A DNA stretch of 64,000 nt. It comes from Spirochaetota bacterium. GTDB taxonomy: Bacteria > Spirochaetota > Spirochaetia > Treponematales > Treponemataceae. The notes under the pieces were generated by a model, which did not search any database, had not been told where the DNA came from, and saw nothing but the letters and a program-made list of their open reading frames with translations. Both the position numbers and the translations under genes were made by a program. The stretch is taken from the NCBI GenBank assembly GCA_023438065.1, contig JAEXRH010000018.1, positions 1 to 64,000 on the forward strand, read 5' to 3'. Positions 48,445-57,331 of the stretch are shown piece by piece. The stretch's first letter is position 1, and every line of letters starts with the position of its first letter.

Positions 48445-48489
48445 GCGCAAATAAAAACGGCCGCGAATCGCGGCCGTTTTTATTTGCGC
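48445..48489. terminator. Perfect 21-bp inverted repeat, bidirectional terminator
   Basis: Arms 48445-48465 and 48469-48489 pair perfectly around an AAT loop. Each side contains a GC-rich inner stem (CGGCCGCG) followed by a five-T run on its own strand. It directly follows the minus-strand cNMP gene stop at 48491, only 2 bp from the 13-bp hairpin. Confidence 0.88.
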
Positions 48490-48490
48490 A

Positions 48491-49741
48491 TCACCACAGA
48501 ACCGTGCTGTTCGTCGTCGTCCGGTTCTCGCTCCGGGCGCGCTCGAGGTCCATGAGCTTTTTCCGGTACGCGCCCTGCTTGCTGAGCTCGAGCATGTCGG
48601 TGACCGAGATGCGGTCGTCGATGAGCCGGATGATCGGTTCTCGGCAAAAATCCGAAATATGGCGGTTCGCGCTTTCCTTGGGGAGGCCGCACATGTTCGC
48701 GAGCTCGGTCGGGCCGAAGTCGAAGTTGTAGGACTTGCCCGCCTGCATCGCGACGCGCTGTTTCTCGAGCTGGATGACGAGCATGTCGTACATCCGGCCG
48801 ACGGGGTCGTTGATGAGGGTGTTCGCGAGCTGCTTGTACATGAGCCAGATGCGGTCCGCGAGGGTGGTCGTGAGCCGGGCGATGAGCTGCGGCTGGGTCG
48901 AGACCATCTGGTTGAAGTTCTGCCGGTTGACCGCGAGAAGCTGGGTGCCTTCCTGGGCGATCGCGCTCGCCGAGCGGGGCTTGTTCTCGAGGAGGGCCAT
49001 CTCGCCGAACATGTCGCCGGGCTTGAGGACCGCGAGGAGGACCTCGTTCTTGTCGACGATCTTGGTGATCTTCACCTGCCCCTTCTGGATGATGTAGAGC
49101 TCGGCGCCGGGCTGGCACTCGCAGAACACCATCGACTCGACGGGATACTGCCTGCTCATCTCGCCCTGCTTGGGCTCGAGGAGGCTCGGGGTGACGCTCA
49201 CGCCCATGGACTTGAGGGCCATGAAGCGCTCGCGCGCGACCGCGGCGTACTGTCCGTTCGGCGCGTTCTTGAGGTAATGGTAATACGCGTAAAGCGCGAG
49301 GTTATACTGGGAAAGCTTGGCGTAGTACTCGCCGATCGAGAAAAGATGGGTGATGTCGCTTTCGACGTTCTTCTTGAGGGTGATCCGGGTGAGCGCCTCG
49401 TCGAGGTAGCGCATCTTCTTCGTGAACGAGTAGATGATTTTCATCGCGACGGGGGTGTTCTTCTCGATGAGCTCGGAGAACTGGTCGCGACGCACCGAGA
49501 TGAGGGTGACGTCGGTCATCGCGATCGCGGTCTCGATCTGGCTGTGGCCGGACATGCTCGAAACGACGCCGATGAAGTCGCCGGGGCCGAGAACGTTCCC
49601 GCCCTCCTCCGCGACGACCTCGGTTTCCTTCGTGATTTGGACCTTCCCGCCCTGGATGATATAGAAGCGGTCGGACTCGGCCTTGCCTTCGACGAGGATA
49701 TAGGAGCCTTTTCTAAAATTGACGAACGCTAGCTGTAACAA
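48491..49741 (-). CDS. Tandem cyclic-nucleotide-binding regulator with HTH
   Basis: A 416-aa CRP-like protein. The first cNMP domain spans about 10-115 (GSYILVEGKAESDRFYIIQGG), a helical linker 125-185, the second cNMP domain about 195-310 (GDMFGEMALLENKPRSASAIA, the phosphate-binding cassette), and a winged helix near 325-395 (PTELANMCGLPKESANRHIS). The cassette in the first domain is weak. The TTG start at 49741 is supported by AAGGGTGG 7 nt upstream; no good ATG is nearby. It is a natural receptor for the cAMP made by the CHASE2 cyclase. Ends at a strong terminator. Confidence 0.85.
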   Translation of the reverse strand: MLQLAFVNFRKGSYILVEGKAESDRFYIIQGGKVQITKETEVVAEEGGNVLGPGDFIGVVSSMSGHSQIETAIAMTDVTLISVRRDQFSELIEKNTPVAMKIIYSFTKKMRYLDEALTRITLKKNVESDITHLFSIGEYYAKLSQYNLALYAYYHYLKNAPNGQYAAVARERFMALKSMGVSVTPSLLEPKQGEMSRQYPVESMVFCECQPGAELYIIQKGQVKITKIVDKNEVLLAVLKPGDMFGEMALLENKPRSASAIAQEGTQLLAVNRQNFNQMVSTQPQLIARLTTTLADRIWLMYKQLANTLINDPVGRMYDMLVIQLEKQRVAMQAGKSYNFDFGPTELANMCGLPKESANRHISDFCREPIIRLIDDRISVTDMLELSKQGAYRKKLMDLERARSENRTTTNSTVLW

Positions 49742-49763
49742 TCAGGTACCACCCTTAGAAATC

Positions 49764-49793
49764 AGTATAGATTTGCCTCGCGGAGCTTGTCAA
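49764..49793 (-). promoter_or_regulatory. Strong promoter of the cNMP regulator
   Basis: On the minus strand TTGACA (49788-49793), 18-nt spacer, TATACT (49764-49769), both hexamers close to consensus. The -35 sits immediately after the stop of the upstream FecR gene. Confidence 0.75.
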
Positions 49794-50894
49794 TTAAAAG
49801 TCCAGGAAGGGCGAAAGTCCGTCGTTCCTGAGCATGTACTGCTTCTCGGCGGCGGTAAAGAGGGCGACGGACTCGGCCATGCCGGCGCTCTCGCGCCCGA
49901 ATCGCGCGATAAAGGCGCCGACGGTCTCGCCGGTCGCGAGTTTCCTTCCCATCGCGGCCTTCGGAACCAGCGGAACGAGCTCGCTGAGGCGATAATAGCT
50001 GATCATGGCCACCGTCATATCGGGCTTGATGGCGATAAGATCCTTCATGACCTGCGGTTTCTCCCGGGCCCAGTCGGCGAGATTCCCCGAAACCTTTCCG
50101 GATTTCGCGTCGGAAAGCCATTTTTTGAGGATCGGGTTCGCGCGGAGGGTCGCCGTGCGGGTCATGACCGCTTTTTGATGCGCGTTCCAGTTCCCGACGA
50201 ACTGGTCCATGAAAGCGACCGGATTGGCGGTGAACAGGTCGACGTTATAGGTCTTCCATTTATCCCGCATGAGCTTCCAGGTATCCTCGAAATTCCCCTC
50301 GGGGAAGGCGCCTGAGTTCACCGTGCCCGACTCGAGGATCTCGACCATCGTGCCCGGAACCGAGGAAACCGCGGAACCGGTAACGACCGTCTCGGTCATC
50401 GCTGACCAGGCGGCGCAGGAAACCTCGCCTTCCTTGCACGCGACGATGGCGGCGCCGTTGAAGGTCGCGACGCGGAATTCCGTGCCCCGGACGCCGAGTA
50501 CGGCCGTCCCGGTCTTGACCTGGATCGCGGACTTCATTCCCGCGAGGCGCTTGACCTTGAGATTAACCGAGCCGGCCATGAGCTGGGCCTCGTTCTTCGG
50601 GGACCCGTCCACGATATCCTGCCGGATGAGGGCGGTGGAATCGGGCACGATCTCGATGGCTCCGGTGAGTCCCGAGGCCTTGTCGAAGGCGATGGACACG
50701 AGACCGTCCGAGGAGGTCTTGACGGTATCGAGGTTCTCGATCGGGGTGCCGATCGAGACCTTGCGGATCGTCTCGCCGTTTCGCGTGATCGTCACGAGGC
50801 CCTCGACATAGTCGACCTTTCCGAGTACCTGCGCCCGGGCGCAGAGGGTAAAGCCGCATGCAATCGCGATCGCGGCCATCGTTCGTTTCGTCAT
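49794..50894 (-). CDS. Second FecR-domain exported protein
   Basis: A 366-aa protein with a signal peptide (RTMAAIAIACGFTLCARAQ) and a FecR domain starting VLGKVDYVEGLVTITRNGE and containing KTGTAVLGVRGTEFRVATF. A C-terminal helical region of about 180 residues (from MRDKWKTYNVDLFTAN) has no named family. It lies directly before the cNMP regulator, which has its own promoter, so the two may be partly coupled. It is unlinked to the CHASE2 operon. Confidence 0.82.
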   Translation of the reverse strand: MTKRTMAAIAIACGFTLCARAQVLGKVDYVEGLVTITRNGETIRKVSIGTPIENLDTVKTSSDGLVSIAFDKASGLTGAIEIVPDSTALIRQDIVDGSPKNEAQLMAGSVNLKVKRLAGMKSAIQVKTGTAVLGVRGTEFRVATFNGAAIVACKEGEVSCAAWSAMTETVVTGSAVSSVPGTMVEILESGTVNSGAFPEGNFEDTWKLMRDKWKTYNVDLFTANPVAFMDQFVGNWNAHQKAVMTRTATLRANPILKKWLSDAKSGKVSGNLADWAREKPQVMKDLIAIKPDMTVAMISYYRLSELVPLVPKAAMGRKLATGETVGAFIARFGRESAGMAESVALFTAAEKQYMLRNDGLSPFLDF

Positions 50895-50918
50895 CGATAC
50901 GCTCCTATCCTTACCGGT

Positions 50919-51962
50919 CTATCGCCAATCTCCGGCCATAATCACCTCGGGCTCGAGCTCGAATCCCGTTTTCGCGGCTACGCGAGCGCGAACCTCGTCG
51001 ACGAGCGTTTTTACCTCGCCCGCCGTCGCGTTCCCCGAGTTTATGACCAGGTTTCCGTGCCAGGGGGCAACCTCGGCCCCGCCAATCCTGAAACCGCGCA
51101 ATCCCGCCTCGTCGATGATCTTCCCCGAGGGCTTGCCGAAGGCGTGATTGTTCTTGAACATGCTCCCCGCCGAGGGAAAGCGAAAGTGGCCCTTCTCCTC
51201 GCGGTCCTTCACGTACTTGTCCATCTCGGCCCTGATCCATCCGGGATCGCCCGGGGCGAGGGAAAAGGTGACGGAAAGGACTATCGCGGCCCGTTCGCCG
51301 ATCCTTGAAGGGTCCGAGCCGTTACGATCCTGAAAGGGGGACCGTTTATAGTCCCATTCGGCGGGATCAAATCCCTTTTCCTCGATAGTACACCTTCCCG
51401 CCCGGAAATACAGGACTTCCGCCCGAAAAAACGCGTCCGAGACGGATCGCTCGTAACAGCGCGCGTTCATGAAGGCCGCGCCCCCGACGGAACCGGGAAG
51501 GCCCGCGAACCGCTCGAGCCCGGCAATCCCCCGGTCGGCGCACCATTCGACGAGGGCTTCCATCGAGGCGCCCGCCCCTGATTTGACGAGGATGGGTTCG
51601 CCGGAATCGGTCGCGGAGGCGCTTTTTAAACACCCGGGGGACGCGAAAGCGTCACGCCCGTCAAGGCGCTCGATCCGGCCGAACCGCGCGAGGGATATGA
51701 CGATTCCCCTGATGCCGAGGTCCGAGACGAGGAGGTTGGAGCCTCCCCCGACGATCGATACGGGGATAGCATCCCGATAGGCGACCTCCAGGAGAAAGAC
51801 AAGCTCGCTTCCGGTCTCCGGCTCGGCGAAACAGTCGGCGGGACCGCCCAATTTGAAGGTGGTGTGACCCGCCATCGGCTCGTTCCAGCGTATTCGTGAC
51901 GCGAGAGCGGGGCAGACGGCCGTTATATTGCTATTTTCCAGCAATTTCCGTACATTTATCAT
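50919..51962 (-). CDS. murB: UDP-N-acetylenolpyruvoylglucosamine reductase
   Basis: A 347-aa flavoenzyme that completes UDP-MurNAc synthesis. FAD-binding GGGSNLLVSD, RFAGLPGSVGGAAFMNA and the catalytic FPSAGSMFKN and EPEVIMAG regions match MurB. The start at 51962 was chosen because TATAGT ends 9 nt upstream and the N-terminus runs MINVRKLLENSNITAV; the message would have a leader of 2-3 nt. The promoter overlaps that of cysS in a palindromic -10. Confidence 0.93.
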   Translation of the reverse strand: MINVRKLLENSNITAVCPALASRIRWNEPMAGHTTFKLGGPADCFAEPETGSELVFLLEVAYRDAIPVSIVGGGSNLLVSDLGIRGIVISLARFGRIERLDGRDAFASPGCLKSASATDSGEPILVKSGAGASMEALVEWCADRGIAGLERFAGLPGSVGGAAFMNARCYERSVSDAFFRAEVLYFRAGRCTIEEKGFDPAEWDYKRSPFQDRNGSDPSRIGERAAIVLSVTFSLAPGDPGWIRAEMDKYVKDREEKGHFRFPSAGSMFKNNHAFGKPSGKIIDEAGLRGFRIGGAEVAPWHGNLVINSGNATAGEVKTLVDEVRARVAAKTGFELEPEVIMAGDWR

Positions 51963-51971
51963 GTTCCGATC

Positions 51972-51981
51972 ACTATATAGT
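51972..51981. promoter_or_regulatory. Palindromic shared -10 for murB and cysS
   Basis: ACTATATAGT is a 10-bp palindrome that contains TATAGT on both strands: minus 51972-51977 for murB, plus 51976-51981 for cysS. Divergent transcription from one symmetric element is expected. The -35 elements on either side are weak. Confidence 0.6.
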
Positions 51982-52016
51982 AAGATTCGGGAAAAATCGA
52001 CACTGGAGGCAACCAC

Positions 52017-53528
52017 ATGGCGCTCTCGCTTTACAACACGATGGGGAGGGAACTCGAGGAATTCACGCCGATTCTCGCGGGAAAGGCCGGATTCTACGGG
52101 TGTGGCCCCACCGTCTACAACTACGCGCACATCGGCAACCTCCGCGCCTACGTCTTTCAGGATACCCTCAAGCGAACCCTTTCCTTCCTCGGCTACGAGG
52201 TCACCCACGTGATGAACGTCACCGATATCGGCCATCTCGCGAGCGACGCCGACGACGGGGAAGACAAAATGGTGAAGACCGCCGAGGAACGGGGCCAGTC
52301 GGTTCTCGATATCGCGCGCTTTTACACCGACGCCTTCTTCAGGGACACCGACCGGCTCAACATCGTCCGCCCGACGGTCGTCTGCCGGGCGACCGAGCAC
52401 GTCGCCGAGATGATCGAGCTCATCAAGCGGATCGAGGCGAACGGTCATACCTACATGGCCGGCGGTAACCTCTATTTCAACGTCGCGAGCTTCCCCGGCT
52501 ACGGCAAGCTCGCCCGGATCAACCTCGAGGACCTCAAGGCCGGCGCGCGGATCGACGTCGACAAAAACAAGCGGAATCCGCACGACTTCGTGCTCTGGTT
52601 CACCAAGAGCAAGTTCGAGAACCACGCCCTCGTCTGGGAATCCCCCTGGGGCGTCGGGTACCCCGGCTGGCACATCGAGTGCTCGGCGATGAGCATGAAA
52701 TACCTCGGAGAGCAGTTCGACATCCATACCGGCGGCATCGACCACATCCAGATCCACCACACGAACGAGATCGCGCAGTCGGAGGGCGCGACGGGCAAGA
52801 AATGGGTCAACTTCTGGCTTCACAACGAGTTCCTCGTCATGGACAAGGGAAAGATGTCGAAGTCGAGCGGCAATTTCCTGACCCTCCAGTACCTCGTCGA
52901 CCAGGGCTACGACCCGATAGATTACCGCTTCTTCCTCCTCGGCGGACACTACCGGAGCCAGCTCACCTTCTCCTGGGAATCGATGGAAAGCGCGAAGAAC
53001 GCGCGCAAGAGCCTCGCGAAACCGATCGCCCGGATCGCCGGGACGGTGAAAAAGGAGATGCCCGCGCGCTACGGCGAGCTTCTTTCGCGCGCGGCCAGGG
53101 GAGAGTGGTCCTTCGACCTGACGGTCGCCGAACTCGGCGAATCGGGCGCCGCCGACTACCTCGCGCGCTTCAGGACCGCGATCGAGCAGGACCTCAATAC
53201 CCCGCGCGCGCTTTCCGAGCTTCAGGGCCTCGTCCGTGACCAATCGATCGAGGCCTGCGACGCGTATCTCGCGCTCGTCGCGATGGACTCCGTGCTCGGA
53301 CTCGCCCTCGCTTCGACGGCCGAGGCGCAGCTCGCCGCGGAACTTACGCCCGCGGCGGAGTCCGATCCCCGCGTCGACGCGCTCGTGACCGAGCGGACCG
53401 AGGCGAAAAAGGCGAAGAACTTCGCGCGCGCCGACGAAATCCGTAACCTCCTCAAGGAGGAAGGCGTTATACTCGAGGACGGCCCTTCGGGCACGACCTG
53501 GAAACGCGTAACCGGAGGAAAGGCGTGA
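52017..53528 (+). CDS. cysS: Cysteinyl-tRNA synthetase
   Basis: A 503-aa class I synthetase. HIGH-type motif YNYAHIGNLRAY, zinc ligand C in CGPTVYNY and the HIECSAM segment, and KMSKS in KGKMSKSSGN are present. Length is typical. The ATG at 52017 has TGGAGGC upstream. The ECF sigma gene begins 24 nt after the stop, so the sigma operon may be read through from the cysS promoter. Confidence 0.97.
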   Translation: MALSLYNTMGRELEEFTPILAGKAGFYGCGPTVYNYAHIGNLRAYVFQDTLKRTLSFLGYEVTHVMNVTDIGHLASDADDGEDKMVKTAEERGQSVLDIARFYTDAFFRDTDRLNIVRPTVVCRATEHVAEMIELIKRIEANGHTYMAGGNLYFNVASFPGYGKLARINLEDLKAGARIDVDKNKRNPHDFVLWFTKSKFENHALVWESPWGVGYPGWHIECSAMSMKYLGEQFDIHTGGIDHIQIHHTNEIAQSEGATGKKWVNFWLHNEFLVMDKGKMSKSSGNFLTLQYLVDQGYDPIDYRFFLLGGHYRSQLTFSWESMESAKNARKSLAKPIARIAGTVKKEMPARYGELLSRAARGEWSFDLTVAELGESGAADYLARFRTAIEQDLNTPRALSELQGLVRDQSIEACDAYLALVAMDSVLGLALASTAEAQLAAELTPAAESDPRVDALVTERTEAKKAKNFARADEIRNLLKEEGVILEDGPSGTTWKRVTGGKA

Positions 53529-53552
53529 GCTGTAACATCGTGGGGGTTCCGG

Positions 53553-54095
53553 TTGTTTGAACCCGTCAAAGCGCTCCATGCCGCCTGCGACGCGGATTTC
53601 AGGGTAATTTACCAGGCCACGATGCCGGTCATCTTCAAGGTAGCCCTTCGCGTCGCGGGAAACGAGGAAGCGGCGGAGGACCTCTGTCACGACGCGCTCA
53701 TCAAGATGAGCGAGAAGGACATGGTTTTCCCGTCCGTGAACGACGCCAAATACTGGCTTATCCGGGTCGTCAAGAACGCCTCGCTCAACTACGCGAAGCG
53801 GAAGGGCCGCGAGCGGCGCGCCTACGAGCGGGCGCTCAAGGAAGACCGGCGCGTCGTCGAGTCGGGAGAGACCGAACTGCTCAAGGGAGACTCGGTCAAG
53901 CGGGTGCAGGACGCGCTCGAGAGGTTGCCGGACAACCTCCGAACGGTCCTCCATCTCAAGGAATACGCGGAGCTGAACTATAAGGAAATCGGCCGCATGC
54001 TCGGGATAACCGAAGGGAACGTCAAGGTTCGGGTTTTCCGCGCGCGCGAGCAGTTAGCGAAACTGATAGGAGAGGAAGATGTCTACATGCCCTGA
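53553..54095 (+). CDS. ECF-type RNA polymerase sigma factor
   Basis: A 180-aa sigma-70-family factor. Region 2 (about 20-90) includes GNEEAAEDLCHDALIKM and YWLIRVVKNASLN; region 4 (about 120-175) includes LERLPDNLRTVLHLKEYAEL and the HTH YKEIGRMLGITEGNVKVR. The TTG start at 53553 gives the full N-terminus and has GGGGG 6 nt upstream; no in-frame ATG gives region 2 in full. It overlaps the anti-sigma gene by 17 nt. Its regulon is unknown. Confidence 0.85.
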   Translation: MFEPVKALHAACDADFRVIYQATMPVIFKVALRVAGNEEAAEDLCHDALIKMSEKDMVFPSVNDAKYWLIRVVKNASLNYAKRKGRERRAYERALKEDRRVVESGETELLKGDSVKRVQDALERLPDNLRTVLHLKEYAELNYKEIGRMLGITEGNVKVRVFRAREQLAKLIGEEDVYMP

Positions 54096-54804
54096 TTCCA
54101 CCCTCTATTCCGCCCTCGCGGACGGAGAGGTTCCTTCCCCCTGGAAGGAGAAACTCGAGGATCACGTCCGGTCGTGCCCTTCGTGCCAAAAGCGCGTCGC
54201 GCGCTATCGGCGCCTCAGGGGACTTTTGCGGGACAACGCGCCTTCGATGTCGGAATCGGCTCTTGAAGCCTCATACCTTACCCTCATGGCGCGGCGAGAG
54301 GCCGCCCTGAGCGCCAATAAAACCGAAACGGAATCGCGCGGGCACACGCTCAAATTCCCCGCATGGGCGCGCGCGTCCGTCAGCCTCCCCATCCCGGCCA
54401 TCGCCGCGCTCGTCGCGTTCGCGGTCTTCGTGCCGTCATGGTTCGCCTTCCATACCTCCGATCAATCCGCCCGCGTGACGGAATACGCCACCATCATCCC
54501 GGCCGTCAAACAGGCTGGCGAGAGCGGCCTTCGCGCGATATCGACCTCGAATCCGGTATACAGCCCGGACCTCCCGCCCGAGACCCTTCAGGCGAGCATG
54601 ATCGATCCCCGTAACCGCCAGTACTTCACCATGGTCGAGTTCGCGCGGCAATTCGCGGGAGACAAGGATCTCTTCTCGGACGCAGGCGGGATCGTCATCA
54701 TCAAGCTTCCCTCGTTGACCCGTTTTGACGCGCTCGAGTTCCCCGAAGAGCGAATGGCCGAGAACGACGACACGCTCAGGCACGCGGCGGGTTTCTATAG
54801 ATGA
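54079..54804 (+). CDS. Anti-sigma factor with zinc-finger domain
   Basis: A 241-aa membrane protein. The N-terminal ZAS-type motif HVRSCPSC (H29, C33, C36) would hold the sigma factor. A single TM segment (about 102-124, IAALVAFAVFVPSWFAF) leads to an extracytoplasmic domain of about 115 residues with no named family. It overlaps the sigma gene by 17 nt and the next gene by 4 nt (ATGA). Release of the sigma factor is likely triggered by an envelope signal. Confidence 0.85.
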   Translation: MSTCPDSTLYSALADGEVPSPWKEKLEDHVRSCPSCQKRVARYRRLRGLLRDNAPSMSESALEASYLTLMARREAALSANKTETESRGHTLKFPAWARASVSLPIPAIAALVAFAVFVPSWFAFHTSDQSARVTEYATIIPAVKQAGESGLRAISTSNPVYSPDLPPETLQASMIDPRNRQYFTMVEFARQFAGDKDLFSDAGGIVIIKLPSLTRFDALEFPEERMAENDDTLRHAAGFYR

Positions 54805-56474
54805 TTCGCCGGCACATCGCCAATCTTCTCCAACGATCGCCTTTTCTCAGGTTCCTGGCGTTGCCGGTCCTCTTCGCACTTTTCGTGTTCGCGATCGCCG
54901 GCATAACGCGCCTCGCGCATCGCGGCCCGGTGCTCGAGTCCATCACCCCCTCGATCGGCTCGCCGGGCGAGGTTCTCGTGATCAGGGGAAGGAATTTCGG
55001 GCTCGAGCGCGGCGACGGCTGGGTCGAGATCGCCGGAAACCGGCTGACGGCGAGTTCCTATATCTCCTGGACCGACACGACGATCATGGCGACGTTGCCT
55101 CAGACCGCCGACGACGGACTCGTCGAGGTGAACACCGAATTCGGGACGAGCAACCCGCTCATCTTCGGCAACAAGGACCGCATTCCGGTCGCCGCGAGGA
55201 AGACCGTCGACACGAGCCTCCCGGTACTCGAGCGCTTCGACGTCGACAAGGCCGAGCCCGGAAAGGTCGTCACGATTATCGGGAAGAACTTCGGAATCCC
55301 GCGAGGGACATCGGAGGTTCTGTTCTCCTGGCAGCTCGATCCGGCCATTCCGGCGTCGGCCTCGACCCGGACGGAGGAGTTGAGCGTCGCCGTTTCCGAG
55401 CGCGATTTCGGCTACGAGTCCTGGAGCGACCAGGAAATCAGGGTCAGGGTTCCCGACGGCGCGACCTCGGGCGACGTATACATCAAAACCGACGCGGGCC
55501 TGAGCAATCCGCTCCCGATCGCGATTACGAGCCCCACGGGAACGAGAAAATACTCGAACCGGAGGACGTACGTCATCTCGACCCAAGTCGATTTTTCGGG
55601 CGTCACGGCAGGAGAGGGAAACATGCTCTTCGTGCGCGTGCCCATGCCGGAGCGAAGCGCGAGCCAACGCGGGCTGAAGATCACCGAATCGGCCCCGGAG
55701 ACCTTCATCGAAAGCAAGGGAACCCTCCTTCACCAGCTCGAGAACCTGCGAACGGGAAAGAACGAGCGGATCGCGCATTCCTTCATCCTTACGAGCTATG
55801 CCCTCTCCACCGCGGTCAACCCCGCGCTCGTCAAACCCTACGCCGAGGTCAAGAGCCCGCTCTACCTCGCCTACACGGCGCCCGACGAAGTCGTTCCCTC
55901 CGACAACCAGGATATCGCGCTCAAGGCCGGCGAGATCGCGGGCGCGGAGAAAAACCCGTACCGAAAGGCCCGTCTCATCTACCAGTGGGTGCTCGAGAAC
56001 ATCGAGCCCAAGGCGGTCAGGAAACCGGACAGAACCGCCGTCGAGGCGATCAAGGAACGCTCGGGCGACGCGTACGACATGGCGATACTCTTTACCGCGC
56101 TCGCGCGGGCCTCGGGAATTCCGGCGATTCCGGTGGCGGGAATAGTCGTTGACGCCCAGCGCGATTCCCGCGTACATTGGTGGGCGGAATTCTATATCGA
56201 GGGCTTCGGGTGGATTCCCGTGGATCCCGGCCTCGCCCTCGGGCTTCCCTTCACGCTCCGCGCCGACGGGCGCGACTGGTATTTCGGCAACCTTGACGGC
56301 GCCCACATCGCGTTCTCGCGGGGCTGGCAGGACCGGAAACCGATGACCTCGAAAAGCCGGATCGTGTACAAGCCCCGCTCGTACGCCTTCCAGCCCATCT
56401 GGGAGGAGTCCGGCGGCAACATCAAGGGCTACGCGTCCTTCTGGGCGGATCCCAAGATAACCGGGATTTACTGA
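54801..56474 (+). CDS. IPT/TIG-domain protein with inactive-looking transglutaminase domain
   Basis: A 557-aa membrane-anchored protein. An N-terminal TM (LALPVLFALFVFAIAGI) is followed by two IPT/TIG Ig-like domains (about 43-125 and 141-245) and a transglutaminase-like domain. The catalytic Cys position is Ala424 (SGDAYDMAILFTALARASG instead of a GDC motif), whereas the His (VHWWAEFY, H459) and Asp (VDPG, D475) remain. It is probably a binding or scaffolding pseudo-enzyme, made with the sigma/anti-sigma pair and likely part of its signal pathway. Confidence 0.82.
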   Translation: MIRRHIANLLQRSPFLRFLALPVLFALFVFAIAGITRLAHRGPVLESITPSIGSPGEVLVIRGRNFGLERGDGWVEIAGNRLTASSYISWTDTTIMATLPQTADDGLVEVNTEFGTSNPLIFGNKDRIPVAARKTVDTSLPVLERFDVDKAEPGKVVTIIGKNFGIPRGTSEVLFSWQLDPAIPASASTRTEELSVAVSERDFGYESWSDQEIRVRVPDGATSGDVYIKTDAGLSNPLPIAITSPTGTRKYSNRRTYVISTQVDFSGVTAGEGNMLFVRVPMPERSASQRGLKITESAPETFIESKGTLLHQLENLRTGKNERIAHSFILTSYALSTAVNPALVKPYAEVKSPLYLAYTAPDEVVPSDNQDIALKAGEIAGAEKNPYRKARLIYQWVLENIEPKAVRKPDRTAVEAIKERSGDAYDMAILFTALARASGIPAIPVAGIVVDAQRDSRVHWWAEFYIEGFGWIPVDPGLALGLPFTLRADGRDWYFGNLDGAHIAFSRGWQDRKPMTSKSRIVYKPRSYAFQPIWEESGGNIKGYASFWADPKITGIY

Positions 56475-56586
56475 CAATCGTGCATCGCGCGGCCCTTCCC
56501 GCCTCGGGCGCGGAACGGGACTCGCTTTCCAAATTTTCTCGGTCGATCGGGCCCATGCCCTCAAGTCGGCCGCAAGGGGTACCCAC

Positions 56587-57270
56587 ATGGTTACGGTTCT
56601 TTCGCTCGGGGGCTCGATCGTCGCGCCCGACAATCCCGATACGGAGTTTCTCGCGTCCTTCGTCGCGCTCGTCCGCTCCTGGCTCGCCGAGGACAAGTCG
56701 CGCAAGATCATCCTGGTCGTCGGCGGCGGCGGTCCGGCGAGGGCCTATCAGAAAGCCTTCCGCGCGGTCGCGCCCTCAGGCTCCAACGACGAGGCGGACT
56801 GGGTCGGCATCATGGCGACCCGCCTCAACGCGCAGCTTCTCAAGGCGATCTTCGCCGACATCTGCCCGGGCGAGGTCGTCTACGATCCCACGAAGGTCGA
56901 GCTCTTCGCCGGACGCGTCATCGTCGCGGCGGGATGGAAGCCCGGCTTCTCGACGGACAACGACGCCGTCCTCCTCGCGGAGCGCTTCAACGCGCAGACG
57001 GTCATCAACCTCTCGAACATCGCGAAGGTCTACACCGACGATCCGCGCGTGAATCCCGAGGCGAAGCCGATCGACGAGATCTCGTGGGCCGAATTCCGCA
57101 AGATCGTCGGCGACGAGTGGGTTCCCGGCAAGAACGTGCCCTTCGACCCGGTCGCGAGCCTCCACGCCGAGAAAGCGGGCCTTCGCGTCATCTGCGCCGC
57201 GGGGCGGGACATCGAGAACCTCAGGAATATCCTTGACGGGAAAAAGTTCGTCGGAACCGTGATCGCCTGA
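56587..57270 (+). CDS. pyrH: UMP kinase, archaeal-type
   Basis: A 227-aa amino-acid-kinase-fold enzyme that phosphorylates UMP. SLGGSIVAPDN, VVGGGGPARAYQKAF and FSTDNDAVLLAERF are typical of the PyrH2 (archaeal/spirochaete-type) branch, which lacks parts of the bacterial form. The ATG at 56587 follows CAAGGGG. Gap of 112 nt from the previous gene; ends at a strong terminator. Confidence 0.9.
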   Translation: MVTVLSLGGSIVAPDNPDTEFLASFVALVRSWLAEDKSRKIILVVGGGGPARAYQKAFRAVAPSGSNDEADWVGIMATRLNAQLLKAIFADICPGEVVYDPTKVELFAGRVIVAAGWKPGFSTDNDAVLLAERFNAQTVINLSNIAKVYTDDPRVNPEAKPIDEISWAEFRKIVGDEWVPGKNVPFDPVASLHAEKAGLRVICAAGRDIENLRNILDGKKFVGTVIA

Positions 57271-57294
57271 CCCTACGGGGGCGACACGCGAAAG

Positions 57295-57331
57295 GCGCGG
57301 GGCCATGCGCACACGGCCCCGCGCTTTTTTT
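57295..57331 (+). terminator. Intrinsic terminator of pyrH
   Basis: GCGCGGGGCC (57295-57304) and GGCCCCGCGC (57315-57324) form a 10-bp stem with a 10-nt loop followed by seven T. Its T-run overlaps the stop codon of the convergent gene. Confidence 0.92.
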
